Shown here one piece after another: positions 43,670-52,989 of a DNA stretch of 64,000 nucleotides (its first letter is position 1; each line of letters opens with the position of its first letter). Source of the DNA: Agathobaculum sp. NTUH-O15-33 (GTDB taxonomy: Bacteria > Bacillota > Clostridia > Oscillospirales > Butyricicoccaceae); the NCBI RefSeq assembly GCF_033193315.1, contig NZ_CP136187.1:3541501-3605500 (forward strand). Reading direction: 5' to 3'. The notes below the pieces were generated by a model. It worked only from the letters and a program-made list of their open reading frames with translations, did no database searches and was not told the DNA's origin. The translations under genes were made by a program, and so were the position numbers.

Positions 43670-44653
43670 ATGAAATACTTCACGGAAATTGACGCGGTGG
43701 AAGAGCTTGAATCAGTCGAGCAAACGGACGGCATCATGCTGACGGCGGAAGACTGCCTGATGCGGATGGACGATCAGCGCCTGCTGATCCAAAGCCTGCT
43801 GCTCGACCCGCCGGAAAACGCGGAGGATGAGCGGCTGAAAAAAATGCTGCGCGGGCAAACGAGCCTGTGGCTGGAAAAGGTCGAGGAGTGCGGCAAAATG
43901 CAGGTCTGCATTCGCCTGCCCGACCGGCCGATCGATTCGTTCCTGCCCCGCACCGCGGCGGAATTCGCACGGTTGAGCGAATATACCGCCCGCCCCGCCG
44001 AATGGCTGGAGGGGCAAAAGCGCGGCCTGCAATCCTTCAATCCCGAGCTGAGCTGCCGGGGCTGCCGCATGATGATCGGCAACGGGCTGCTGTTCCGCAC
44101 GCTGCTGCAAGCGATCTTCACGGCGGCCAAGGAGCGCGGCATCCACAAGCTGTCCATGCTGCTTCCGTTCGTATCCGATTGCGGCGAGGTCGAATATTTG
44201 AAGGGCATTATCACCGAGTACGCCGCTACCTTCGGCATCGCGTGCACCGTCGGCATCGAGATCGCCACGCCGCGCGCCGCCTGCATCGCGGATCAGCTTG
44301 CCGCCTACGCGGACGCGATCGTCTTTAACGTGGAGGAGCTCGTGCAGCTGCTGTATGGCATGTGCAAGCTGGATTCCCGCAAGGTGATCTCCAAGTATCT
44401 GCACGAGCAGGTTTTTCGCCACAATCCCTTCCGCGAGTTTGACGACGTCGGCGTCGGCACGCTGCTTACGATCGCGTTGGAGCGCATTCGCAGCGTTCGC
44501 CCGGATATTCGGCTGAGCGCTATCGGACACTGTGTGTTAAGCGAAAAGGGCAGAAAGTTCTGCGGCAACATGGGGATCGATATCCTGATCGGCCAGCAGC
44601 ACCTGCTCCGCGCGGAAAACATTCTAAGCAGCGAAGAACCCGAAAGCGTTTGA
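43670..44653 (+). CDS. Orphan PPDK/PEP-utilising-enzyme C-terminal-like domain protein
   Basis: A 327-residue protein. From about residue 130 it follows the C-terminal PEP/pyruvate-binding barrel of pyruvate phosphate dikinase: GCRMMIG (PPDK GCRLGI), a MLLPFVSD strand, a GIEIATPRAA strand (PPDK MIEIPRAA), HNPFREFDDVGVGTLL, SVRPDIRLSAIGHCV (PPDK CGICGEHGG). The ATP-grasp and phospho-His domains are missing, and key residues of the GTNDLTQ loop are replaced by NVEELVQ. The first 130 residues match the pre-barrel region loosely. It is probably not a full enzyme; it may bind PEP or pyruvate or regulate another protein. Start after GAAAGGGG. Confidence 0.65.
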   Translation: MKYFTEIDAVEELESVEQTDGIMLTAEDCLMRMDDQRLLIQSLLLDPPENAEDERLKKMLRGQTSLWLEKVEECGKMQVCIRLPDRPIDSFLPRTAAEFARLSEYTARPAEWLEGQKRGLQSFNPELSCRGCRMMIGNGLLFRTLLQAIFTAAKERGIHKLSMLLPFVSDCGEVEYLKGIITEYAATFGIACTVGIEIATPRAACIADQLAAYADAIVFNVEELVQLLYGMCKLDSRKVISKYLHEQVFRHNPFREFDDVGVGTLLTIALERIRSVRPDIRLSAIGHCVLSEKGRKFCGNMGIDILIGQQHLLRAENILSSEEPESV

Positions 44654-44665
44654 TCTCCCCTTGAA

Positions 44666-44944
44666 ACAGGCCCTGTGGAAAATCCACAGGGCCTGTCAGA
44701 CTGTCAAAAAACAAGTTTTGACAGTCTGTCGATCGAAACAAAGCCCCATTTCGATCGAGATTTCCGGCTCTGGCGCGCGCCCTTTGGGCACACTTCGCCG
44801 CCGGTTTGTTCAAAAACCGAGATACATGCTCCCGGTTTTTGGTCAAATTGAAGCTAAGCTTCAATTTTCAATTTTATTGCGCGCTGCGGCGCGAGGGGTT
44901 CTTTGACACGCTGACAGGCCCTGTGGAAAATCCACAGGGCCTGT
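44666..44944. repeat. Cluster of palindromes after the PPDK-like gene
   Basis: A 31-bp hairpin (stem ACAGGCCCTGTGGA) occurs at 44666-44696 and again, identical, at 44914-44944. Between them are another stem (44697-44709 with 44716-44728), GATCGAAA..TTTCGATC, a loose CCGG-TTTTT pair and the GAAGCTAAGCTTC / GCGGCGCGA motif shared with 34105-34203. It starts 13 bases after the stop codon; the final hairpin is followed by TTTATT and can terminate. I see no gene in 44654-45115. Confidence 0.75.
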
Positions 44945-45062
44945 TTTATTGGTGGCTCGGGGTCACCAATTTTATTAAGATAAGGGAAACGCATAGGAAA
45001 AAACAAGGGATTCACCTTCTCGCGCCCTACATTTTCGGTGAGCGATAACCCTTTCGGTGTAG

Positions 45063-45084
45063 GGCCGAGTGACCTCACTCGGCC
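45063..45084. repeat. Perfect 22-bp palindrome after the XRE gene
   Basis: A 10-bp perfect stem GGCCGAGTGA with TCACTCGGCC and a two-base centre; 31 bases downstream of the minus-strand XRE stop. No T-run follows. Confidence 0.6.
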
Positions 45085-45115
45085 GAGGACGGAGCACCCA
45101 GATAAACGGCTTTCA

Positions 45116-45448
45116 TCATTCCTTTCGCAGGTGCTCCAAAACGCTGCGAATCATTGCCGTAACAAGTTCCAGTTGATCCGGCGTTGCGGTTGACCACAGC
45201 GCGGCCAGCTCGCCCAATCCGCTCAGTTCATTTTTGTCGATGCTGTCTACGAGTAAAAAGGTAGGGGATACCTCTAATGCTTTGCACAAGGTGATGAAAA
45301 CCGGTAAACTTGGCAGCTTTCTGCCAGCTTCTATCTGTCGCAAATATGTCGCGTTGATGTAGCATGATTCCGCTAAGCGTTCTCCGGTAAATCCTTTGCT
45401 TTTACGTGCGGCTTTTAGGCGTTTCCCCATATATCCCTTATCCGTCAA
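45116..45448 (-). CDS. XRE-family helix-turn-helix regulator
   Basis: A 110-residue protein. The helix-turn-helix covers about residues 8-62 (MGKRLKAARKSKGFTGERLA, then INATYLRQIEAGRKLPSL); a short helical tail follows. I keep the TTG start at 45448, seven bases after AAGGGGG; ATG 45430 is an alternative. It is a lone gene flanked on both sides by palindromic repeats; no obvious target is visible. Confidence 0.82.
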   Translation of the reverse strand: MTDKGYMGKRLKAARKSKGFTGERLAESCYINATYLRQIEAGRKLPSLPVFITLCKALEVSPTFLLVDSIDKNELSGLGELAALWSTATPDQLELVTAMIRSVLEHLRKE

Positions 45449-45787
45449 CTATATACCCCCTTCCTGAAGGAATTCAGGATATGCTCTATCTCCCCTTCTT
45501 CATAATAGCACTGAAAACACCCCAAGCTACCCATATACGGGTAACTTGAATAAAATATAATTTTATGAAGCAAAAGCTGTGATGCAAAATAGTATAATTC
45601 CTCATGTTATTCTGAAAGAAACGGCGCGCCAAGAAAACTGGGCGCGCCAAACAAGGCCGGTCCGGCCGAGCGGAGGCGCCCATCCACTGAATCCCTCGGC
45701 ACCCGATCCGGCACACAGCCAACCGTACGCAAAACGAATGGGCGGCACACGCCGCCCCAGACTGGGAAAGGGAATGGATTGGAGATC
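45449..45787. other. Intergenic region with short GC-rich palindromes, no gene seen
   Basis: Upstream of the XRE gene. It contains small inverted repeats (GGCGCGCC pairs near 45625-45652, GCCGGTCCGGC near 45656) and possible leftward XRE promoter sequence in the AT-rich part near 45500-45610. I find no convincing ORF. Confidence 0.5.
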
Positions 45788-45964
45788 AAAGGGCGCGTTG
45801 TAAAATAAAAGAAATTCCGTATGTCATTCTGAACGAAGTGAAGAATCTCGCGCGAACGCGCGGAATTAACGTGGAAACCGCGCGTTCGCGCGAGATTCTT
45901 CGTCGTTTCACTCCTCAGAATGACAAGAATTTGGAACGTTCTTTTATTTTGCAACGCGCCCTTT
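45788..45964. repeat. MITE-like palindromic element, copy 3
   Basis: A 177-bp element with near-perfect termini AAAGGGCGCGTTGTAAAATA / TATTTTGCAACGCGCCCTTT. Its internal arms match copy 1 at 9346-9526 in reverse orientation, with the same GAATCTCGCGCGAACGCGCG core. It ends 22 bases downstream of the pyruvate carboxylase stop. Confidence 0.85.
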
Positions 45965-45986
45965 GCCCCCTCGCCTGACGGGAATT

Positions 45987-48900
45987 TTATTTGATTACCG
46001 CAAGTAGCTCGCCGGCCTTTACCGCCGTGTTTTCCGCTATGCGGAGCGTTTCGACCCGGCCCGCCATGCGCGCGACGACCGAGGTCTCCATTTTCATGGA
46101 CTCGATCAGCAGCAGGACCTGATTCTTTTCCACCGTGTCGCCCTCGCGGATCATCACGCGCGAGACCATGCCCGGCATGGGCGCGCCGATCTGGCCCTTA
46201 TCCTCCGGATCGGCCAGCGGGATGCGCTGGGCGGTGGTCTTGGCCTGCACATCGGGCACGGTCACTTCGCGCCGCATGCCGTTCAGCTCGAACAGGACGC
46301 TGCGCGTGCCGTCCTCGTTCTGATCGCCCAGACCGAGGTACTTGACGACCAGCGTTTTACCATCCTCGATCATGATCTGGTTGGTTTCGCCAAGCGCCAT
46401 GCCGTTAAAGAACACATGGCTGCCCATGCGGGTGATATAGCCGTATTCCTGCCGGTGGCGGCAAAATTCCTCCACAACCTTGGGATACAGGCACCAGGAA
46501 ACCACGGTGCGGTCGTTCGGGTCCGGCGTAAACTGCCGGACCTGCTCGCGCGCCGCGTCGAAATCCACCGGCGGCAGCAATTCGCCCGGGCGGCAGGTGA
46601 TGGGCTCCTCTCCCTTGAGAATGAGCTTTTGCAGCCCTTCCGGGAAGCCGCCAGCGGGCTGGCCCATCATGCCCTTGAAGTAGGAGACGACGGAATCGGG
46701 GAAGGTGAGCGCTTCGCCCTTTTCCAGTATGTTTTCCGGCGTAAGCTGGTTTTGCACCATGAAAATGGCCAGATCGCCCACCATTTTAGAGGACGGCGTC
46801 ACCTTGATGATATCGCCCAGCATTTGGTTGACCTGAATGTACATCTCGCGTACCGCTTCAAACTGCGTGCCCAGACCGACCGCCGTGACCTGACTTTTCA
46901 GGTTGGTGTACTGGCCGCCGGGCATTTCGTACCGGTAAATATCGGTGGACGGCGCTTTCATGCCGTTATCGAACGACGCGTAACGCAGCCGGACGTCCGC
47001 CCAGTACTCGCTGAGCGCCTGCAAGCGGTCCAGCTCCAGCCCGGTGTCCCGCTCCTGCCCGTGCAGTGCCGCGACAACGGCGTTCATCGACGGCTGGCTG
47101 GTGATGGAGGACAGCGAATCGATCGCGGTATCCACAATATCCACACCGGCTTCCGCCGCCATCAGCAGCGCCGCGACCTGATTGCCCGAGGTATCGTGCG
47201 TGTGCAGGTGGATGGGCAGGCCGATTTCATTTTTCAGCGCCGTGACCAGCTTTTTCGCCGCGTACGGCTTGAGCAGGCCGGACATATCCTTGATGCAGAG
47301 GATATGCGCGCCGCGCTTTTCGATCTGTTTGGCCAGATCAACATAGTACTGTAACGAATACTTATCGCGTTTGGGGTCCATGATGTCGCCGGTGTAGCAA
47401 ATCGTGGCTTCGCACAGCTTATTCTGCTGCAAAACCTCGTCGATCGCGATCTCCATGCCGGGCAGCCAGTTGAGCGAATCGAAAACGCGGAACACATCGA
47501 TGCCGCCCTTCGCGGCCTGCCGCACGAACGCGCGCACCAGATTATCCGGATAGTTCGCGTAGCCGACCAAGCTGGACCCGCGCAGCAGCATCTGGAACGG
47601 AATGTTGGGTATTTTTTCGCGCAGCAGGTCGAGGCGCTCCCACGGGGATTCGTGCAGGAAACGGTAGGCGGTATCGAACGTCGCGCCGCCCCACATTTCC
47701 AGCGAAAAGCAATCGTTTAAAATCTCTGCCGTGCCGGGCGCGGCGCCCAGCATATCGCGGGTGCGCATGCGGGTGGACAGCAGCGATTGGTGCGCGTCGC
47801 GCATGGTGGTATCGGTGATCAGCAGCTTTTTTTCGCCCAGCACATACCGCTTAACCGCTTCCGGCCCCTCGCGGTCGAGCAGCTGCTTGAGACCCTCGCG
47901 GCGCGGGGGCGAATCCTGATACGCCGGGAAGCGCGGCACATCGTACTGCGCTCGCTCGGCGGAGGGATTGGCGACCTGCAGCGCGGCAATGTAGCGCAGC
48001 ACCTTGGTCGCGCGGTCCCTGCCCTCCTCAAAATCGAACAGCTCCGGGGTTTCGTCGATAAAGCGGGTGTGGCACTTGCCCGCCCGGAATACCGGGTGCT
48101 GCAAAATGTTCGTGATAAAGGGGATATTGGTCTTCACGCCGCGGATGTGCTCCTCGCTGATCGCGCGCAGCGCCTTTTGGCACAGCCCCCCAAAGGTATG
48201 GTCGTGGCAGGTGATCTTGACGAGCAGCGAATCGTAATACGGGGAAATAATCGCGCCCGCGTAGGTGTTGCTGCCGTCCAGCCGCACGCCGTTGCCGCCG
48301 CCCGAGCGGTACGAGGTGATCTTGCCGGTATCCGGCAGGAAGTTGTTCTTGGGGTCCTCCGTGGTGATGCGACACTGCATGGCAAAGCCGCGCGCCTGCA
48401 CATCCGCCTGCTCGCGGATGCCGATCGCGGGATCGGACAGCGGATACCCCTCGGCAATCAAAAGCTGCGCGCGCACCAGATCGACCCCGGTCAGCTCCTC
48501 GGTGACCGTGTGCTCTACCTGAATACGCGGGTTCATTTCGATAAAATAGTAGTTGCCGTCGCGGTCGACCAGAAATTCGATCGTGCCCGCCGACACATAG
48601 CCGACATACCGGGCGATCTTGACCGCGTCCTCGTACAGCTTTGCGCGGATCTCCTCGGGCACGCTCCACGCCGGGGCGAACTCCACGACCTTTTGATAGC
48701 GCCGCTGGAGCGAGCAATCGCGCTCAAACAGATGAACGATGTTGCCGTACTGGTCGCCCAGCACCTGCACCTCGATATGCTTCGGCTCGACCAGATACTT
48801 TTCAATGAAGATATCCTCGTTGCCAAAGGCCTTCTTGGCCTCGTTTTTGACCATTTGGAAATTGGTGCGGATCTCCTCCGGGGTATCGCAGCGGCGCATG

Positions 48901-49415
48901 CCGCGACCGCCGCCGCCGCCCGCCGCTTTGAGCAGCACGGGGTAGCCGTATTCCTCCGCGAGCTGGACCGCGTCGTTTTCATCGATCAGGGCGCGGGTCG
49001 AGCCCGGAATGGTGGAAACGCCGCACGCCTTCGCGATGGTCTTGGCGGTCAGCTTATCGCCCATCTGCTCCAAAATGGTGTGCGACGGGCCGATGAACGC
49101 GATACCGGCCTGCTCGCAGGCGGCGGCAAAATCCGCGTTTTCGGACAGGAACCCATAGCCGGGATGGATCGCGTCCACCTGACGGCGCTTTGCCAGATCG
49201 ATAATGGCCGGGATGTCCAGATAGGCGGCAAGCGGGCTTTTGTTTTCGCCGATCAAGTACGCTTCGTCCGCGCGGGTGCGGTACAGGCTGTAGGTATCGT
49301 CCTGTGAATAGATCGCAACGGTTCTGAGGTTCAGGTCATAGCAGGCGCGGAAAATGCGAAGCGCGATCTCGCCGCGGTTCGCCACAAGGATTTTTTTGAA
49401 TTTCTGAATTTCCAT
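45987..49415 (-). CDS. pyc: Pyruvate carboxylase
   Basis: A full-length 1142-residue enzyme. The biotin carboxylase domain comes first (KILVANRGEIALRIFRACYD; ATP-grasp loop AAGGGGGRGMR), then the carboxyltransferase domain (ITDTTMRDAHQSLLSTRMRT, about residue 530 on), and the C-terminal biotinyl domain with the biotinylation lysine in IESMKMET. It makes oxaloacetate from pyruvate, bicarbonate and ATP. RBS AAAGGA. It is a single gene with its own probable promoter at 49492-49520. Confidence 0.97.
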   Translation of the reverse strand: MEIQKFKKILVANRGEIALRIFRACYDLNLRTVAIYSQDDTYSLYRTRADEAYLIGENKSPLAAYLDIPAIIDLAKRRQVDAIHPGYGFLSENADFAAACEQAGIAFIGPSHTILEQMGDKLTAKTIAKACGVSTIPGSTRALIDENDAVQLAEEYGYPVLLKAAGGGGGRGMRRCDTPEEIRTNFQMVKNEAKKAFGNEDIFIEKYLVEPKHIEVQVLGDQYGNIVHLFERDCSLQRRYQKVVEFAPAWSVPEEIRAKLYEDAVKIARYVGYVSAGTIEFLVDRDGNYYFIEMNPRIQVEHTVTEELTGVDLVRAQLLIAEGYPLSDPAIGIREQADVQARGFAMQCRITTEDPKNNFLPDTGKITSYRSGGGNGVRLDGSNTYAGAIISPYYDSLLVKITCHDHTFGGLCQKALRAISEEHIRGVKTNIPFITNILQHPVFRAGKCHTRFIDETPELFDFEEGRDRATKVLRYIAALQVANPSAERAQYDVPRFPAYQDSPPRREGLKQLLDREGPEAVKRYVLGEKKLLITDTTMRDAHQSLLSTRMRTRDMLGAAPGTAEILNDCFSLEMWGGATFDTAYRFLHESPWERLDLLREKIPNIPFQMLLRGSSLVGYANYPDNLVRAFVRQAAKGGIDVFRVFDSLNWLPGMEIAIDEVLQQNKLCEATICYTGDIMDPKRDKYSLQYYVDLAKQIEKRGAHILCIKDMSGLLKPYAAKKLVTALKNEIGLPIHLHTHDTSGNQVAALLMAAEAGVDIVDTAIDSLSSITSQPSMNAVVAALHGQERDTGLELDRLQALSEYWADVRLRYASFDNGMKAPSTDIYRYEMPGGQYTNLKSQVTAVGLGTQFEAVREMYIQVNQMLGDIIKVTPSSKMVGDLAIFMVQNQLTPENILEKGEALTFPDSVVSYFKGMMGQPAGGFPEGLQKLILKGEEPITCRPGELLPPVDFDAAREQVRQFTPDPNDRTVVSWCLYPKVVEEFCRHRQEYGYITRMGSHVFFNGMALGETNQIMIEDGKTLVVKYLGLGDQNEDGTRSVLFELNGMRREVTVPDVQAKTTAQRIPLADPEDKGQIGAPMPGMVSRVMIREGDTVEKNQVLLLIESMKMETSVVARMAGRVETLRIAENTAVKAGELLAVIK

Positions 49416-49491
49416 GGGGCATCAGTCCTTTCTGGGTCTGTCATCCGAACAGAAACGATCTGCTGGCCTATCGTTTTTGTGTATTTTTGCT

Positions 49492-49520
49492 ATTATAGCA
49501 CATTGATTTCGGGTCGTCGA
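49492..49520 (-). promoter_or_regulatory. Probable promoter of pyc
   Basis: Minus strand: TATAAT (49492-49497), 17 bases, TCGACG (49515-49520). The -10 box is perfect, the -35 box matches four of six; 77 bases before the start codon. Confidence 0.5.
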
Positions 49521-49601
49521 CCGTTTTGCTAAAAAATCCGATATCGGACAAAAAGATAATAAACCGCGTGGGAATAAGTTGGGCAACTGTTGAATAAAAG
49601 T

Positions 49602-49638
49602 CAGAATGGAGCTGTTACCGTTCCACAGCTCCATTCTG
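49602..49638 (-). terminator. Terminator of the BCCT transporter gene
   Basis: A 13-bp stem (49602-49614 with 49626-49638) 37 bases after the BCCT stop, followed in the minus direction by ACTTTTATT. Confidence 0.75.
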
Positions 49639-49674
49639 ATTGCGCACCGATCGGAATCGGTATTTTGATATTCT

Positions 49675-51294
49675 TTACCAGCCCAGTTTGCCCAAAAGTT
49701 TGCTCTTGGGAGCTTCCGGCTGGCCGTTGTCGGGCGCGTCCTTCACCGCGTCCTCATATTCGTATTCGCCGGTGGTCTTACGCGGCCGTTTGGCCATATA
49801 GCGTAAGTAGCCGAGCGTTACGAACAGACAGATGAACGTGAGCGGTATGCCGCAGAAGGATTTGATGGTTTTTACACCGCCAATACCGCCAAGCACCGTG
49901 AACACCAGCGCGATCACGGCAAACACGATGCCCCAGAACAGCTTCAGCGGGATGGGCGCTTCGGTGTTCTCGTCGCTCTTTTCCATGCACATGCCCGCGA
50001 GGGTAACGGTCATGGAGTCGCATTGCGTCACGAGCGAGACCGTAATAATAATGAGCATCACGACCTTCGCTATCGTTGAGAGCGGCAAGACGTTGAACAT
50101 GGAGAGCGTCAGCGCTTCCGCGCCTTCCGCCAGATACACGCTGTAGAAATCGATGCCGTCGAACAGCTGGGCATGCAGAATGGTGCCGCCGAAAACGGAG
50201 AACCAGATGATGCCGAACAGCGCCGGGAACAGCCACTCGATCAGAACGAACTCGCGTAGGGTGCGGCCGTAGGCCACGCGTACCATGAACAGGCCGAGCA
50301 GCGGCGCGTAGGCCATCCAGTCGACCCACCAGTACATATCCCAGTTCTGGGGCCACATGCCGCTGTCCACGTAGGGCGCGGTATACAGGCTGGCGGAGAA
50401 GAACTCGCTCAGGTACTCGCCGAGGCTTTCCGTGAACAGGTTGCAGATATACGCCGTGGGACCGGCGAGCAGCACGAACAGCAGCAGAATGAAGAAAAGC
50501 TGCGTGTTGCGGTTGGACAGTAAGGTAATGCCGTTGCGCAGGCCGCTCACGGCGGAAGCGTTATAGCAGAAGAACATGACGATAATGATGATCGCATACA
50601 CCGTGGGACTCGGCTCAAAACCGGTAAAGGCTTTCACCGCCGCGGAAAGCTGCATCGCGCCGTAGCCCAAGCCGCCGGCGACAGCGCCGGTCAGGGCGAA
50701 AGCGGAGATCGCGTCGAACACGTCGCACCAGCGGCTTTTAAGCACCTTTTCGCCGAAGATCGGCACCAGACAGGAGCTGGCCTTAAAGGGCGCGTTCATG
50801 TTGAGGATCGCATAGGACAGGATAACGCCCATGATCACGCAGCTGGCATACGGCGTCAGGCCCCATTGCAGGAAGCAGTGCAGCATGCTCCACAGTACCG
50901 CGCCGTTGCTGCCGGCCGCAAGACCGGTGCTGGCCGAGGGTTCCATGGCGAACAGCAGCGGTTCCGCCGCGCCCCAGAACACCACGCCCGCGCCGATACC
51001 GGTGCAGAGCGAGATACCAAACCACTGCATATAGCTGAACTTCGGCTTCGCGTTCGGGCCGCCCAGCCGAATTTTGCCAAGCGGCGTGACCATAATGACG
51101 ATACAAAGGATAACCATAAACAGCATGACCAAGCTGACGGCCCAGCCCACGCTGGACATCAGCGTGTTCATGACTACCGTATTGAGTACATAGTAGAACG
51201 CTTCACCGTTGATGAGGATTGCTGCAAGCATCAGTACAAATAGGATGACCGTGACAGACATGACGGCCGGTCTGATTTTTACCTTTTCTTTCAT
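49675..51294 (-). CDS. BCCT-family (betaine/carnitine/choline) transporter
   Basis: A 539-residue carrier with 12 membrane helices. The BCCT signature appears in MQWFGISLCTGIGAGVVFWGAAEP-type sequence, and the TM8 Trp-rich box is YWWVDWMAYAPLLGLFMVRV. Transported compounds in the family are trimethylammonium or related zwitterions. It lies 39 bases after the AGCS symporter gene, in a run that includes a glycyl radical enzyme, so the imported molecule may be its substrate. The charged C-terminal tail is short. Confidence 0.94.
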   Translation of the reverse strand: MKEKVKIRPAVMSVTVILFVLMLAAILINGEAFYYVLNTVVMNTLMSSVGWAVSLVMLFMVILCIVIMVTPLGKIRLGGPNAKPKFSYMQWFGISLCTGIGAGVVFWGAAEPLLFAMEPSASTGLAAGSNGAVLWSMLHCFLQWGLTPYASCVIMGVILSYAILNMNAPFKASSCLVPIFGEKVLKSRWCDVFDAISAFALTGAVAGGLGYGAMQLSAAVKAFTGFEPSPTVYAIIIIVMFFCYNASAVSGLRNGITLLSNRNTQLFFILLLFVLLAGPTAYICNLFTESLGEYLSEFFSASLYTAPYVDSGMWPQNWDMYWWVDWMAYAPLLGLFMVRVAYGRTLREFVLIEWLFPALFGIIWFSVFGGTILHAQLFDGIDFYSVYLAEGAEALTLSMFNVLPLSTIAKVVMLIIITVSLVTQCDSMTVTLAGMCMEKSDENTEAPIPLKLFWGIVFAVIALVFTVLGGIGGVKTIKSFCGIPLTFICLFVTLGYLRYMAKRPRKTTGEYEYEDAVKDAPDNGQPEAPKSKLLGKLGW

Positions 51295-51333
51295 TTTTGT
51301 CCTCCAATCATTTACCCCAAATCCTTGAATATA

Positions 51334-52869
51334 TCAGACTGTTGTCTCTTCCTTCTGCATCGCCTCCTTATCAATCTGCTCCTTGTTGATTTCCATCCAT
51401 ACGTCGCAGTTTCTGATGCCAAGCTTTTTGGGGTTGAAATACGGATTTTCAACGCCGGCCTTGCGCTGCGCCATATAGTCGTCGTAAACCTTCTTGACCG
51501 TCGGGATGAGGAATACCAGCGCGATGCCGTTGATCCAAGCCATCAGGCCGAACATCACTTCGCTGATCGCCCACGCGGTGGCAGCCGTAACGTTCGCCCA
51601 TACAAAGAACAGGATCGGCATAACGATGCGGATAGCCCAAATCAGCTTGCCGCGCGTTTCTTGCTTCAAATGTCTGAACAGGTACGCCAAGCCGGATTCG
51701 CCTTCGTAATAGTAGGCAATGCAGGTAGAGTACGCGAAACAGGTGAGCGCGATCGCGATCAAAGCGCCGCCGATGCCCGGCATGACCGAGTTGGCCGCTT
51801 CCTGTACCCATACGACGCCCGCGGTGTTGCTGGCCGCCTGTACCGCCATGGCTTCGGAGCCCGAACCGATGTGCATGAAGGCCACGCCGTCCGCGCCCAG
51901 CACGTTGAAGCAATCGGTAATCAGCGCCATGATGCCGGAGCAGAAGCAAACGGCAACGTCAATATAAACGGAAAATGCATTGACCATGCCCTGTGTGGCC
52001 GGGTGCGCGGTCTCCGCCGCGGCGGCGGACGCCGGGGTCTCGCCGAAACCGGAACCGGAGGAGTTGACCGCGCGCTTGACGCCGTACGAGAACGCGCCGC
52101 CGATCATGCCGCCGAAGAGCGCGTGCGCATTGAACGCGCTGCCTACCATCATCGCGATCGTCGAGGGAATGGCGCTGGCGTTCGCGATCAGCACGATCAG
52201 GGTGATGATCAGATAGCCGATGGTCATAAACGGAACAATAATGGTGGAGAATTTCGCAATGCGGCGCACGCCGCCGGAGATGACGAGGAACAGCAAAACC
52301 GCAATGACAGCGCCGGAAATAACGGGCGCAACGCCAAAGCTGTTCTCAAACGCCATGGCAATGTTGTTCGCGCTGGGGCCGGTAACGAGCAGCGGCACGC
52401 CGACCGTAGCCAGCAGCGCGAAGATAACGGCGAGCACCTTGCCGAGCTTCTTCCACGGCAGGCCGTTTTCCATATAGAAGTAGGGGCCGCCGCGGTACTG
52501 CCCGTCCTGCCGGACCTTGTAAATCTGGCCTAGGCTGTTTTCCGCGTAAGCAATCGCCGAGGTGACCAGCGCGGTGACCAGCATCCAGAACACTGCGCCG
52601 GGGCCGCCGTACATGATCGCGACCATAACGCCGCCGATGTTGCCGACCGCGACGCGGTAAGCGGCTACCGAGCAGAACGTTTCAAACGGAGAGATGCCTT
52701 CCTGCGAGCCCCCGCCCGATTTCAGCAGCTTCCATTGTAACTTTACCTTAGTGACGTTACCGAACTTCATGATTACGCAGTAAACGACTGCGGTGATAAA
52801 GATCAGCGCGATCAGCGGGGTCGCCCACAGCATATTGTCGATCTTAAAAATCAGATCCGAGATATTCAT
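51334..52869 (-). CDS. AGCS-family sodium:alanine/glycine symporter
   Basis: A 511-residue membrane protein with the AGCS signature VAVGNIGGVMVAIMYGGPGA and about 11 helices. It imports alanine, glycine or related amino acids with Na+. It is placed between a sugar-phosphate-isomerase-like gene and a BCCT carrier, both probably in the same transcript. The ATG follows AAAGGGG. Confidence 0.94.
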   Translation of the reverse strand: MNISDLIFKIDNMLWATPLIALIFITAVVYCVIMKFGNVTKVKLQWKLLKSGGGSQEGISPFETFCSVAAYRVAVGNIGGVMVAIMYGGPGAVFWMLVTALVTSAIAYAENSLGQIYKVRQDGQYRGGPYFYMENGLPWKKLGKVLAVIFALLATVGVPLLVTGPSANNIAMAFENSFGVAPVISGAVIAVLLFLVISGGVRRIAKFSTIIVPFMTIGYLIITLIVLIANASAIPSTIAMMVGSAFNAHALFGGMIGGAFSYGVKRAVNSSGSGFGETPASAAAAETAHPATQGMVNAFSVYIDVAVCFCSGIMALITDCFNVLGADGVAFMHIGSGSEAMAVQAASNTAGVVWVQEAANSVMPGIGGALIAIALTCFAYSTCIAYYYEGESGLAYLFRHLKQETRGKLIWAIRIVMPILFFVWANVTAATAWAISEVMFGLMAWINGIALVFLIPTVKKVYDDYMAQRKAGVENPYFNPKKLGIRNCDVWMEINKEQIDKEAMQKEETTV

Positions 52870-52989
52870 CTTGTTCCCCTTTCATTCTGTAAACAATACT
52901 TCTTCATTTCATAGAATCAGGTGTCTGACAGGGTATTGCCGGGATAAACAGCTTATCTGTATCTTCTATATCACGCTTTGCGTCTGGTC

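Noticed and set aside
47787..49307. 506-codon plus-strand open frame opposite pyruvate carboxylase
   Set aside because: It is antisense to a clear pyc gene; its composition is that of a shadow frame in GC-rich DNA and it has no recognisable domain or Shine-Dalgarno.
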